Assembly (NCBI GenBank): GCA_963792485.1
Contig: CAWBWL010000014.1
Span: 1 to 64,000 of the forward strand
From: JANOYJ01 sp963792485
Lineage (GTDB): Bacteria; Pseudomonadota; Alphaproteobacteria; Rhizobiales; Rhizobiaceae
Reading direction: 5' to 3'
Length of the DNA stretch: 64,000 nucleotides
The position numbers and the translations under genes are program-made. Position 1 is the first letter of the stretch, and every line of letters starts with the position of its first letter. The notes beneath the pieces were generated by a model. The model ran no database searches, had not been told where the DNA came from, and saw only the letters and a list, made by a program, of their open reading frames with translations. Shown in pieces: positions 57,276 to 64,000 of the stretch.

Positions 57276-58217
57276 ATGCTGCCACTGATCGACATGATGA
57301 TGAAGGCCGGAGGCGGCGACGCCATGCAGGCCATGGCGCGCCAGTTCGGCTTGTCGCAGCAGCAGGCAATGTCCGCTGTCGAGGCGCTGATGCCGGCGTT
57401 CTCGGTGGGTCTCAAGCGCAATGCCGCTGACCCGATGGGCATGGGCGCCTTCATGCAGGCGCTCGGCACGGGCCAGCACACCAATTATTTTGACAATGTG
57501 GCCAAGGCCTTCGATCCGGCGGGCATCCAGGAAGGCAATGGCATATTGGGCCATTTGTTTGGTTCCAAGGAGGTCTCGCGTGCCGTCGCGGCGCAAGCGT
57601 CCGCCGCCACCGGCATTGGCTCGGAAATCCTCAAGCAGATGCTGCCAGCGCTGGCCTCCATGGTGATGGGCGGTCTCGCCAAACAGACCATGGGCAACAT
57701 GCAGGCTGCGGCCGGCATGGGCGGCGGCAATGTGTTTGGCGATGTCATCACCGACATGATGAAACAATATACCGGCCAGCGCCGCGCCGAACCGCAGCCG
57801 GAGGCCTCCGCGAACCCCTGGGGCAAGATGATCGAGGACATGTTCAGCGGCGGCGCGCAGCAACAGCAGCGCCAGCAGAACCCGCTCGGTGACAATCCGC
57901 TTGGCAAGATCTTCGAGGAAATGACGAAAGGCATGGCTGGCGGCGGGCAGCAGCGCCAGCAACGCGAGCAGCCGCAGCAAAACCCGATGCAGGACAATCC
58001 GTTCGGCAAGATGCTGGAGGAGATGTTTGGCGGCGGCGCGCGCGGCCAGGCGCGTCAGGAAGCGCGGGAAGAGGCGCAGCAGCCAACGCAGCAGAACCCG
58101 CTCAATGACGTGTTCGACGAAATGTTCAACACCGGCCGCAAGAACCAGGAAACCTATCAGCGCGGCGTGGAGTCAATCTTCGACCAGTTCAAGCGCGGCA
58201 TGGACCGGAACGGCTGA
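57276..58217 (+). CDS. DUF937 protein with repeated NPxGKxxEEM C-terminal units
   Basis: About 313 residues. The N-terminal ~150 residues fit DUF937 (MLPLIDMMMKAGGGDAMQAM ... helical bundle, YidB-like). The C-terminal half has four imperfect repeats separated by Gln-rich linkers: NPWGKMIEDMFSGG, NPLGKIFEEMTKGM, NPFGKMLEEMFGGG and NPLNDVFDEMFNTG. The start at 57276 is preferred because GGGAGGA lies just upstream; earlier starts give no recognisable sequence. Function unknown. Confidence 0.75.
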   Translation: MLPLIDMMMKAGGGDAMQAMARQFGLSQQQAMSAVEALMPAFSVGLKRNAADPMGMGAFMQALGTGQHTNYFDNVAKAFDPAGIQEGNGILGHLFGSKEVSRAVAAQASAATGIGSEILKQMLPALASMVMGGLAKQTMGNMQAAAGMGGGNVFGDVITDMMKQYTGQRRAEPQPEASANPWGKMIEDMFSGGAQQQQRQQNPLGDNPLGKIFEEMTKGMAGGGQQRQQREQPQQNPMQDNPFGKMLEEMFGGGARGQARQEAREEAQQPTQQNPLNDVFDEMFNTGRKNQETYQRGVESIFDQFKRGMDRNG

Positions 58218-58233
58218 TCGCAGTCAGAAAAAA

Positions 58234-58256
58234 CCCGGCCCCTTTTCAGGGCCGGG
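58234..58256 (-). terminator. terminator of the DUF1127 gene
   Basis: An 8-bp stem CCCGGCCC / GGGCCGGG; on the minus strand it is followed by TTTTTT. It lies between the convergent DUF937 and DUF1127 genes. Confidence 0.85.
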
Positions 58257-58317
58257 CCAGATGGCAGGTTTGTTTGGGTTGGGGGACTTTCAAACCTGCG
58301 GGAACATCAGGGGCGCG

Positions 58318-58602
58318 TCAGTGGGTCCGGCGCGCCAAACTTTCACGGGCCCTCGCATCGGCAATCGCGCCGAGCCTTCCCGTCGGGTCGACATGGACCG
58401 GGCCTTCCACCGCTTCAAACAGATCGCCGCGGCGCAGGCCGATATCGGCAAGCTCGATGTCGCTCATCTGGCCGAGATGATACATCTCGCGGCGGTTATG
58501 GATTGCACGAAGCAGCGCGTTGGTTTTCGCCACAACAGACGCCGCCAGAGTCAACGCCAGCGGCTGGCGGATCGTGTGTTCGGTGCAGTTGGTCGTTGTC
58601 AT
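58318..58602 (-). CDS. DUF1127 domain protein
   Basis: A 94-residue protein with the DUF1127 core NRREMYHLGQMSDIELADIG near residues 36-55. Small arginine-rich DUF1127 proteins in alphaproteobacteria affect RNA turnover and phosphate or stress physiology. It is divergent from a LysR regulator, with an inverted repeat between them. Confidence 0.85.
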   Translation of the reverse strand: MTTTNCTEHTIRQPLALTLAASVVAKTNALLRAIHNRREMYHLGQMSDIELADIGLRRGDLFEAVEGPVHVDPTGRLGAIADARARESLARRTH

Positions 58603-58720
58603 GGCAGTTCTCCTTGGTTTCAGTCAAAGCGCCGCTGTCCCGACGCGAATCCCTTCGCACAGGTGTTCAAAGCTTTTGTGACACTTCTGACTTCTGATGA
58701 TGCGGATATGCGGTTTTTGG

Positions 58721-58754
58721 ATTGATAATTCAAACGAATGTTTCTAATATCAAT
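58721..58754. promoter_or_regulatory. inverted repeat in the DUF1127-lysR intergenic region
   Basis: ATTGATA (58721-58727) and TATCAAT (58748-58754) with a 20-bp spacer in AT-rich DNA, 27 bp upstream of the LysR start. LysR regulators often bind T-N11-A type palindromes between divergent genes; this is a candidate, not a proven site. Confidence 0.45.
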
Positions 58755-58781
58755 CATCATCATCAGTGATGGATTAAACCC

Positions 58782-59726
58782 ATGCCCTCTCCGCTTGATC
58801 TCGACCAGCTGCAAACATTCGTCGCCATCTCCGACACAGGCTCGTTCACCCGAGCGGCGGATGAAGTGTTCAAGACCCAGTCCGCCGTCTCGATGCAGAT
58901 GCGGCGGCTCGAAGAGAAGATCGGCCGCCCGCTGTTTGAAAAGGAGGGCCGGATGAACCGGCTCACTGATGATGGCGAGCGGCTCTTAAGCTATGCGCGG
59001 CGCATGATCCGGCTGAACGGCGAGGCAGTGGCCGCCTTTGATGACAGCAAGCTCACCGGACATCTGCGCATCGGAATGCCGGATGATTATGCTGACCGGT
59101 TTTTGCCCGAGATCATGGCCCGCTTCGTGCGCTCCAATCCGCGCGTGGAATTGTCTGTCATCTGCGAGCCGACGGTAAACCTTGTTGAGCAGGTGAATCG
59201 CGCCGCGATCGATCTTGCCCTCATCACCCATGTGCCGGAAAACGGCTATTCGGAAATCGTGCGCCGCGAGCCGCTGCTCTGGGTAACATCCGCAAACCAT
59301 GCGGTGCATGAAGAGCCGGTTCTGCCGCTCGCCTTTGGCCGGCCGACCTGTGTGTGGCGGCACAAGGCGATTGAGGCGCTGGGCAATGCCAAGCGCGAGT
59401 ATCGTGTGCTCTTCACCTCATGGTCGGCGACTGTCATTTCCGCTTCGATCCTGTCGGGGCTTGCGGTCTCGGTTTTGGCCGAATGCTCGCTGCGGCCCGG
59501 CATGCGCGTGTTGACCGAGGCGGAAGGGTTTCCAAAGCTGCCAGATGTCGAGATCGGCCTCATCCGGGCGCGCGGACGCCAGTCGCCCATCGTCGATGCC
59601 ATGGCGCAGCATGTCATTGAGAGCCTTGATAATCTGGGGACCACCGGTTTTGGCAATGGCTTGGCGCAGGACCAGGCCGCAATAAGGGTCAGGCGCACCG
59701 CCGGGCCGATCCAGCCGCGCTGGTAG
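58782..59726 (+). CDS. LysR-family transcriptional regulator
   Basis: A 314-residue intact LTTR with a standard DNA-binding domain (LDLDQLQTFVAISDTGSFTR, TQSAVSMQMRRLEEKIG) and effector domain (LTGHLRIGMPDDYADRFLPE). The divergent DUF1127 gene is the most likely target. This pairing of LysR with DUF1127 is common in Hyphomicrobiales. Confidence 0.92.
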   Translation: MPSPLDLDQLQTFVAISDTGSFTRAADEVFKTQSAVSMQMRRLEEKIGRPLFEKEGRMNRLTDDGERLLSYARRMIRLNGEAVAAFDDSKLTGHLRIGMPDDYADRFLPEIMARFVRSNPRVELSVICEPTVNLVEQVNRAAIDLALITHVPENGYSEIVRREPLLWVTSANHAVHEEPVLPLAFGRPTCVWRHKAIEALGNAKREYRVLFTSWSATVISASILSGLAVSVLAECSLRPGMRVLTEAEGFPKLPDVEIGLIRARGRQSPIVDAMAQHVIESLDNLGTTGFGNGLAQDQAAIRVRRTAGPIQPRW

Positions 59727-59777
59727 TTCCTCCACTCTGCGCTTGACGCACGCTTTGCTCTCATCGCTGATGGCGGC

Positions 59778-61266
59778 ATGACTGACGAATCGCCCGCCAA
59801 CGCCCCCTCCAACGCTGTTGAGTTCAGCGTTTTCGAGATCTCCGTCGCGCTCAAACGCGTGGTGGAGGATTCCTTCGGCAATGTGCGGGTGCGCGGCGAG
59901 ATTTCGGGCTTCCGGGGCGTGCACACATCCGGCCACGCCTATTTTTCGCTGAAGGACGACCGGGCGCGGATCGAAGCGGTGGTCTGGCGCGGCTCGTTCT
60001 CCAAGCTGAAATTCCAGCCGGAAGAGGGCATGGAAGTGATCGCCACCGGCAAGCTGACGACATTTCCCGGCTCCTCGAAATACCAGATCGTCATTGAACA
60101 GATGGAACCCGCCGGGGCCGGGGCGCTGATGGCGCTTCTGGAAGAGCGCAAGCGCAAGCTTGCCGCCGAGGGCCTGTTCGACGAGGGGCGCAAGCAGCTG
60201 CTGCCCTACCTCCCCCGCGTCATCGGCGTCGTCACCTCGCCGACCGGCGCGGTGATCCGCGACATTCTGCACCGGATAGCCGACCGCTTTCCGCTGCATG
60301 TGCTGGTCTGGCCGGTGAAGGTGCAGGGCGAAGGATCGGGCGCGGAGGTGGCAGCGGCAGTTGCGGGATTTAACGCGTTCGAGGGCGCGAACCGGCCGGA
60401 TGTGATCATCGTGGCGCGCGGCGGCGGCTCGCTTGAGGATTTGTGGGGGTTCAATGACGAAGCCGTTGTCCGCGCGGTGGCGGCGTCGGACATTCCGGTC
60501 ATTTCCGCTGTGGGGCACGAAACCGACTGGACGCTGATCGACCTTGCCGCCGATGTGCGCGCGCCGACGCCGACCGGGGCTGCTGAAATGGCGGTGCCGG
60601 TCAAGGCCGATCTTTTGGCACAGATGGCAACGCTTGCCGCGCGGCTGTCCGGCGGCGTCTCGCGTGAGCTCGATCGCAAGCGCCAGGCTGTGCGCGCCGC
60701 CGCCCGGGCGCTGCCCGGCATTGACATGGTGCTGGCGCTTGCCCCGCCGCCGGTTTGACGAAGCCGTCTCACGCCTTGGCCGCGCGCTGATCGCGGGCGT
60801 CGAGCGCACGCGCATCCGCTTCACCGAAGGCGCGCCGGGGCGGCTTTCGCCAATCCTGCTCAGCCGCTCCATCACAGAGCACCGCAAACGCGTCACGCAA
60901 ACCGCCGAGCGGCTGGACAGGGCGCAAAGCGTGTTTGCCGTGCGCAGCGCCGACCGCTTCGCGCGCTCGGTGTCAGCCTTCTCGCTGCGGCCCATTGAGC
61001 GCCGCTTGCGCGCCGACCGCGACAGGCTTGAAGCGGCCTGGCGTCTGGCAGGCAGTTTCTCGCACGAGAAGACGCTGGAGCGCGGCTTTGCGCTGGTGCG
61101 TGACAGTGACGGCAAGCCGGTCAAGCGCCGCGCCGCGGTACAAGCGGGCGATGCGCTGGAGATCCAGTTCGCCGACGGACGGGTCAATGTCCGCGAGCAG
61201 TCCGCGCCCGTTATGCCAAAGCCGAAGCCGAAGCCATCCGGCGCGGGTCAGGGCGATTTGTTCTGA
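59778..61266 (+). CDS. xseA: exodeoxyribonuclease VII large subunit, one frameshift near 60740
   Basis: A ~496-residue nuclease subunit. The OB-fold (FGNVRVRGEISGFRGVHTSG), the catalytic core (VIIVARGGGSLEDLWGFNDE, SAVGHETDWTLIDLAADVRA) and the C-terminal S-type tail (SHEKTLERGFALVRDSDGK) are all present. An extra T at ~60740 (GCTTGCCC for GCTGCCC) changes LALPRRRFDEAV to LALAPPPV and a stop. With XseB it degrades single-stranded DNA. The change is identical in type to those in moeB and dnaX. Confidence 0.9.
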
Positions 61267-61520
61267 TGGGGATACTCGTCCTTTTGCCCATTGTCTTCAT
61301 CGCGCTTCTGGTTCTGCTTTACGCGCTGCGCCAGCATAAGGCGATTTTCCCGCTGGCAATCGGCTCATGGGCCAGCGCGTTCTGGCTGAACCAAAGGATT
61401 CTGGCCAATTGCCCGGGCGATTGCGGTATCAGGATAGACTTGGTCTTCGTCGTGCCACTGCTTTTTCTTGTCACGCTGATGGCGGCCAAAGAAGCATGGC
61501 GGCGCTGGCGCGGGCGGTAA
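61266..61520 (+). CDS. small hypothetical membrane protein
   Basis: An 84-residue protein with two hydrophobic segments (LVLLPIVFIALLVLLYAL and LVFVVPLLFLVTLMAA) and two cysteines in a short loop between (ANCPGDCG). The ATG overlaps the end of xseA. I do not recognise the family. Confidence 0.65.
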   Translation: MGILVLLPIVFIALLVLLYALRQHKAIFPLAIGSWASAFWLNQRILANCPGDCGIRIDLVFVVPLLFLVTLMAAKEAWRRWRGR

Positions 61521-61549
61521 GAAGTCCGGATATGGAAATTCTCTGAAGG

Positions 61550-61566
61550 TGGCATATAATGGCATA
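61550..61566 (+). promoter_or_regulatory. direct repeats upstream of parD
   Basis: TGGCATA occurs twice (61550-61556 and 61560-61566) just upstream of the parD start, a plausible binding site for the ParD ribbon-helix-helix dimer. The repeats are short, so this is tentative. Confidence 0.35.
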
Positions 61567-61595
61567 AACTGTCATTTCCGTATTGGAGCCTAGCC

Positions 61596-61865
61596 ATGAA
61601 ATCCATGAACATCAGCCTGCCGGAATCCATGAAGGACTGGGTTGAATCCCAAATCGCCACCGGCAATTACGCCAGCGCCAGCGACTACATGCGCGACCTG
61701 ATCCGCGACGACCGCGAGTATAAGGAGAAGCGCGAGGCCCTGCTGCAAGCCTTGATTGAAGGCGAGGAAAGCGGGATAGGCGACAAGACCATGAAAGAAA
61801 TCATCGTGGAAGCCCGGGCGGAGCTCGCCAATGAAGAAGTACAGAACCTCAGGAAAGTCGGATAG
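61596..61865 (+). CDS. parD: ParD-family antitoxin
   Basis: An 89-residue protein with an N-terminal ribbon-helix-helix (MNISLPESMKDWVESQIATG, then YASASDYMRDLIRDD) and an acidic C-terminal tail that binds ParE. It overlaps the toxin gene by 35 nt, more than usual. Confidence 0.9.
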   Translation: MKSMNISLPESMKDWVESQIATGNYASASDYMRDLIRDDREYKEKREALLQALIEGEESGIGDKTMKEIIVEARAELANEEVQNLRKVG

Positions 61866-62127
61866 AGATATCACCGACATTTATAAATACACGGCTGTAC
61901 ATTTTGGCTTCGCGCAAGCCGGGCATTATCTCGAAGGATTGTACCAGCTGCTTTCCCGGCTCGGCGATAATCCCGGGATTGGCCGCTTGTTCACGATCAG
62001 CAGGAAAACCTACCGGCGCTTCGAATATGAAGGCCACGTGATCTTCTACAAGAAGCGGGCCAAGGACATTTTGATTGTCCGGGTGCTGCACCAGCGCATG
62101 GACGCGAAGCGCCATCTTGGGAAGTAA
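61831..62127 (+). CDS. parE: ParE-family toxin
   Basis: A 98-residue RelE/ParE-fold toxin (ITDIYKYTAVHFGFAQAGHY, then YRRFEYEGHVIFYKKRAKDI and IVRVLHQRMD). ParE toxins generally inhibit DNA gyrase. Translation starts within the parD 3' end, coupling the two. Confidence 0.9.
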   Translation: MKKYRTSGKSDRDITDIYKYTAVHFGFAQAGHYLEGLYQLLSRLGDNPGIGRLFTISRKTYRRFEYEGHVIFYKKRAKDILIVRVLHQRMDAKRHLGK

Positions 62128-62142
62128 CTTGCAAACGGGAAA

Positions 62143-62219
62143 TGGTACGATTGGGCGGGCTCGAACCGCCGACCTCCGGATCCACAATCCGGCGCTCTAA
62201 CCAACTGAGCTACAATCGC
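62143..62219 (-). tRNA. tRNA-His (anticodon GTG)
   Basis: A 77-nt tRNA including an encoded CCA. The anticodon arm CCGGA-TTGTGGA-TCCGG gives GTG; the T-loop reads GGTTCGAGCC. The acceptor pairs G1 with U72, the discriminator is A73, and position -1 is encoded as U. Lack of G-1 with A73 is the unusual identity of many alphaproteobacterial tRNA-His genes. Confidence 0.95.
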
Positions 62220-62524
62220 ACACGCACCGCATTTTGCCGCGTGCGGCAGCGGGATGCAAGCGGAGCGGTGTTTAGGAGGAAAGGTTCGCCATTGCAAGAA
62301 TGAACCGGATTGCAAACAAGAAAAAAGCCCGGGGGAGGACCGGGCTTTCTTTACTTGACCCTGGCTACTTTACGCTGCCTGGGTCTGGCGCAGACCGTCG
62401 ACTGGGAGGAAGATCGGGCCTGCGGCTAGTCTGGCACGGGGAGAACCAGAAGCTATGCCCCGTACTCTATTCTCATTTTCCGCCCTGTAATCACCCGTTC
62501 TGGTGAGAGGCGAAGAAAACCTGA
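62220..62524. other. intergenic region between tRNA-His and phasin
   Basis: About 300 bp without a credible gene. It contains the terminator at 62324-62348 and GC-rich stretches with small hairpins (for example CCGTACTC/GTACGGGG-like pairings). The tRNA promoter should be near 62220-62260 on the minus strand. A small RNA upstream of the terminator is possible but not supported further. Confidence 0.4.
62324..62348 (-). terminator. bidirectional terminator downstream of phasin
   Basis: Stem AAAGCCCGG / CCGGGCTTT with A/T runs on both sides; on the minus strand it ends in TTTTTT. It lies 176 bp past the phasin stop and before the tRNA-His gene. Confidence 0.8.
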
Positions 62525-62974
62525 TTAGGCGGCCTTGAATTCCTTGGCGGCCTTTTCGAAAGCGGCCTTGACCGGAGCTGATACCTTCTCGGCGGCAGCG
62601 GCGGTTACTGCCTGCATGTCCTTGGCCTGGTCAGCGACCAGCTCGGCCTGCTTGCGGAAGTAAGAGGTCTGCAGCTCAACGAAGTCAGCAAAGGACTTGA
62701 CGTTGACCAGTGCTTCGAGGTGGTCGAGGCCGGACTGTGTGTTGGTGCGCAGTGCGGAAATCGCCTTGAGGGCAACTTCTGAAGACGCGGACTGGGCTAC
62801 CTTCAGATTGTCTTCAAAAGACTTCTGAGCGCCTTCAGCGGATTCTTTCATCTTGGCGTATGCGTCTTTGCTCTGCGCGACGGACTTCTCAGCGAAGTCG
62901 CGAACCTGGTCGGTGACCTTGGAAGCGTCGAAAGCGGCGAATACATTGTCTTCAGTCTTGGGGGTCTTGGACAT
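62525..62974 (-). CDS. phasin-family protein
   Basis: A 149-residue helical protein with the phasin_2 pattern (FAEKSVAQSKDAYAKMKESA, then VKSFADFVELQTSYFRKQAE). Phasins coat polyhydroxyalkanoate granules, implying this organism can store PHA. It has a clear ribosome-binding site (AAGGAG) before the ATG. Lys/Ala-rich C-terminus. Confidence 0.92.
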   Translation of the reverse strand: MSKTPKTEDNVFAAFDASKVTDQVRDFAEKSVAQSKDAYAKMKESAEGAQKSFEDNLKVAQSASSEVALKAISALRTNTQSGLDHLEALVNVKSFADFVELQTSYFRKQAELVADQAKDMQAVTAAAAEKVSAPVKAAFEKAAKEFKAA

Positions 62975-63158
62975 TTCAATCTCCTTGGGGTGACTGCTTG
63001 TGTGTTGGTGACGGTGATATAGTCCCGTTTATTGTGCAATGCAACATAATTTTTGCGATGCACAATAATTAACGATGTGACAAGAAACGTGAGCGGGCTT
63101 GTCCGGGCTTTGTGGATTTTCCACCGGAACAGTCTTATTAACCGGTTGTTAACGCCGT

Positions 63159-64000
63159 ATGACGGCTGGAATGAGCGGACCGCTGGTGGGAAAAGCCTAT
63201 CCTTTCATAGACATAGCCGTTTTGGACGGCGTGCGCGAACGTTTGGCGGCGGGCGACGCGCTGTGCATTCTCACGCCTGCGCTCGACGAGGTTCTGTGGA
63301 GCAATGCGTCTGGCGCAAGGCTGCTGGGCTTTGACGGCATGGGCGATCGGCTGGGCGCCGACCCCGCATTTGGACCCGCAGCGCGCCGGCAGATCGAAGC
63401 GGCCGTCCGGGGCATGTCTGTTGCCGTGCGGCTGTCCGCCGGCGTTTCGACCCGGCTTGCGATGATTGAGGTTGAAGACATCAGCCTGCCGGATGGCGGG
63501 AACGCTGTGCTGCTGGCGGAGAAGACAGGAAACGAAAAGCCAGCCGCCTGGATTGAGGGCCTCGATGGCGACGGCGGCCATGCCGCGGTCATCGGCGCGG
63601 GCGGCGAGCTGATTTCAGGCTCAAGCGGATTCGCAAGCCTGGGCATCGGTCAGATCGAGCTTGCCAAACTCGCCGGCGAACTGCGCTTTGAGGCCGACCG
63701 CATGGTCAAGCGCATGGTTCCGTCAGCCAGAGGAATGCTGCCCGCCGGAATCGGACTGATCTGCGACGAGCCGCCGCGCGGGCTGCTGCTTATCGTGGAC
63801 TCAAGCGAAGAGCTTGCCGAACCCGTTGCGAACCTGCCAGTCACTGAACCGCAAGTTCCGGCGCGGGAGCAAGGCAGCGAACCAATCGCGCCGCTGAAAG
63901 CCTCACGCCACTATTTCGCTGCCGAGGCCTTGGACGACATTGACCTTGTCGCCGCCAGACAACCCGTTCGGCCCAAGCCCCCTTCATCTGAGGTCGATGA
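63159..64000 (+). CDS. N-terminal part of a probable PAS-type sensor histidine kinase (CbrA/PdhS-like), cut by window end
   Basis: An open frame from ATG 63159 continues to the end of the window without a stop (280 codons). It begins MTAGMSGPLVGKAYPFIDIA, followed by a PAS-like segment (LCILTPALDEVLWSNASGAR) and a second weak domain, then a Pro/Glu-rich stretch. No signal peptide or membrane helix is seen. The layout resembles the cytosolic N-terminus of large cell-cycle sensor kinases such as CbrA or PdhS of Hyphomicrobiales. The kinase core lies outside the window, so this is tentative. Confidence 0.5.
   Translation, partial: MTAGMSGPLVGKAYPFIDIAVLDGVRERLAAGDALCILTPALDEVLWSNASGARLLGFDGMGDRLGADPAFGPAARRQIEAAVRGMSVAVRLSAGVSTRLAMIEVEDISLPDGGNAVLLAEKTGNEKPAAWIEGLDGDGGHAAVIGAGGELISGSSGFASLGIGQIELAKLAGELRFEADRMVKRMVPSARGMLPAGIGLICDEPPRGLLLIVDSSEELAEPVANLPVTEPQVPAREQGSEPIAPLKASRHYFAAEALDDIDLVAARQPVRPKPPSSEVD

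Noticed and set aside
59418..61187. 589-codon minus-strand open frame
   Set aside because: Antisense to xseA and lysR, no recognisable domain.

Overview
The window is a chromosomal segment of an alphaproteobacterium, most likely of the order Hyphomicrobiales (Rhizobiales). The evidence is gene order: rpsT-dnaA-dnaN-recF-moeB, cycM/kdsB/pheA with nudC and HIT genes nearby, SRP RNA-dnaX-ybaB, a Flp/Tad (cpa) pilus locus, and a tRNA-His with A73 and no encoded G-1. Palindromic repeats of a rhizobial type and high G+C (locally around 60-70 %) agree. Genus cannot be told from this sequence alone.

Layout. 1-4.1 kb: end of a TetR regulator, a disrupted cytochrome P450, then (minus strand) a disrupted aconitase X and moeB. 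4.0-6.6 kb: a ~1.3-kb tandem duplication carrying the moeB 5' end plus a Fic-family gene, each fic copy with a palindromic operator laid over its promoter. 6.6-9.6 kb: a large, low-G+C, RelA/SpoT-nucleotidyltransferase-like gene, flanked on its far side by a third, gene-less fic operator and a REPIN-like palindrome. 10.1-10.7 kb: a decayed DUF433/DUF5615 module and a 155-bp palindromic repeat. 10.7-15.6 kb: recF, dnaN, dnaA, rpsT. 15.7-18.5 kb: AbrB/Doc toxin-antitoxin pair, mutM, deoB. 18.6-31.7 kb: a PhnD-type binding protein and the complete Tad pilus locus (minor pilins, Flp pilin, cpaA-F, tadB, tadC, tadD). 31.8-34.1 kb: M17 aminopeptidase and NlpC/P60 hydrolase. 34.1-41.6 kb: the yejABEF microcin-C/peptide transporter with ghrA, and a PIN toxin-antitoxin pair inserted inside the operon with overlapping genes. 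41.8-47.0 kb: cytochrome c, kdsB, pheA, a TumE/TumA pair, nudC, HIT, EamA. 47.2-50.5 kb: a single-chain type IIG-like restriction-modification enzyme and a small divergent gene. 50.6-54.4 kb: SRP RNA, dnaX, ybaB, a LysR regulator and a membrane protein. 54.5-58.6 kb: RTX protein, GMC oxidoreductase, DUF937 protein, DUF1127 protein. 58.8-64 kb: LysR regulator, xseA, ParDE, tRNA-His, phasin, and the start of a probable large sensor kinase.

Two themes stand out. First, toxin/defence-type genes are dense: two fic copies, AbrB-Doc, PIN pair, TumE-TumA, ParDE, a DUF433 relic, a type IIG-like enzyme, and the RelA/SpoT-like protein. The last is the best candidate for an undescribed system. Second, at least 25 reading-frame breaks occur in about 15 genes, including essential dnaX. 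Three independent ones are the same change, an extra T turning CTG into CTTG on the coding strand. This points to residual sequencing error more than gene decay, so frameshifted genes are described as reconstructed, with the break positions given.
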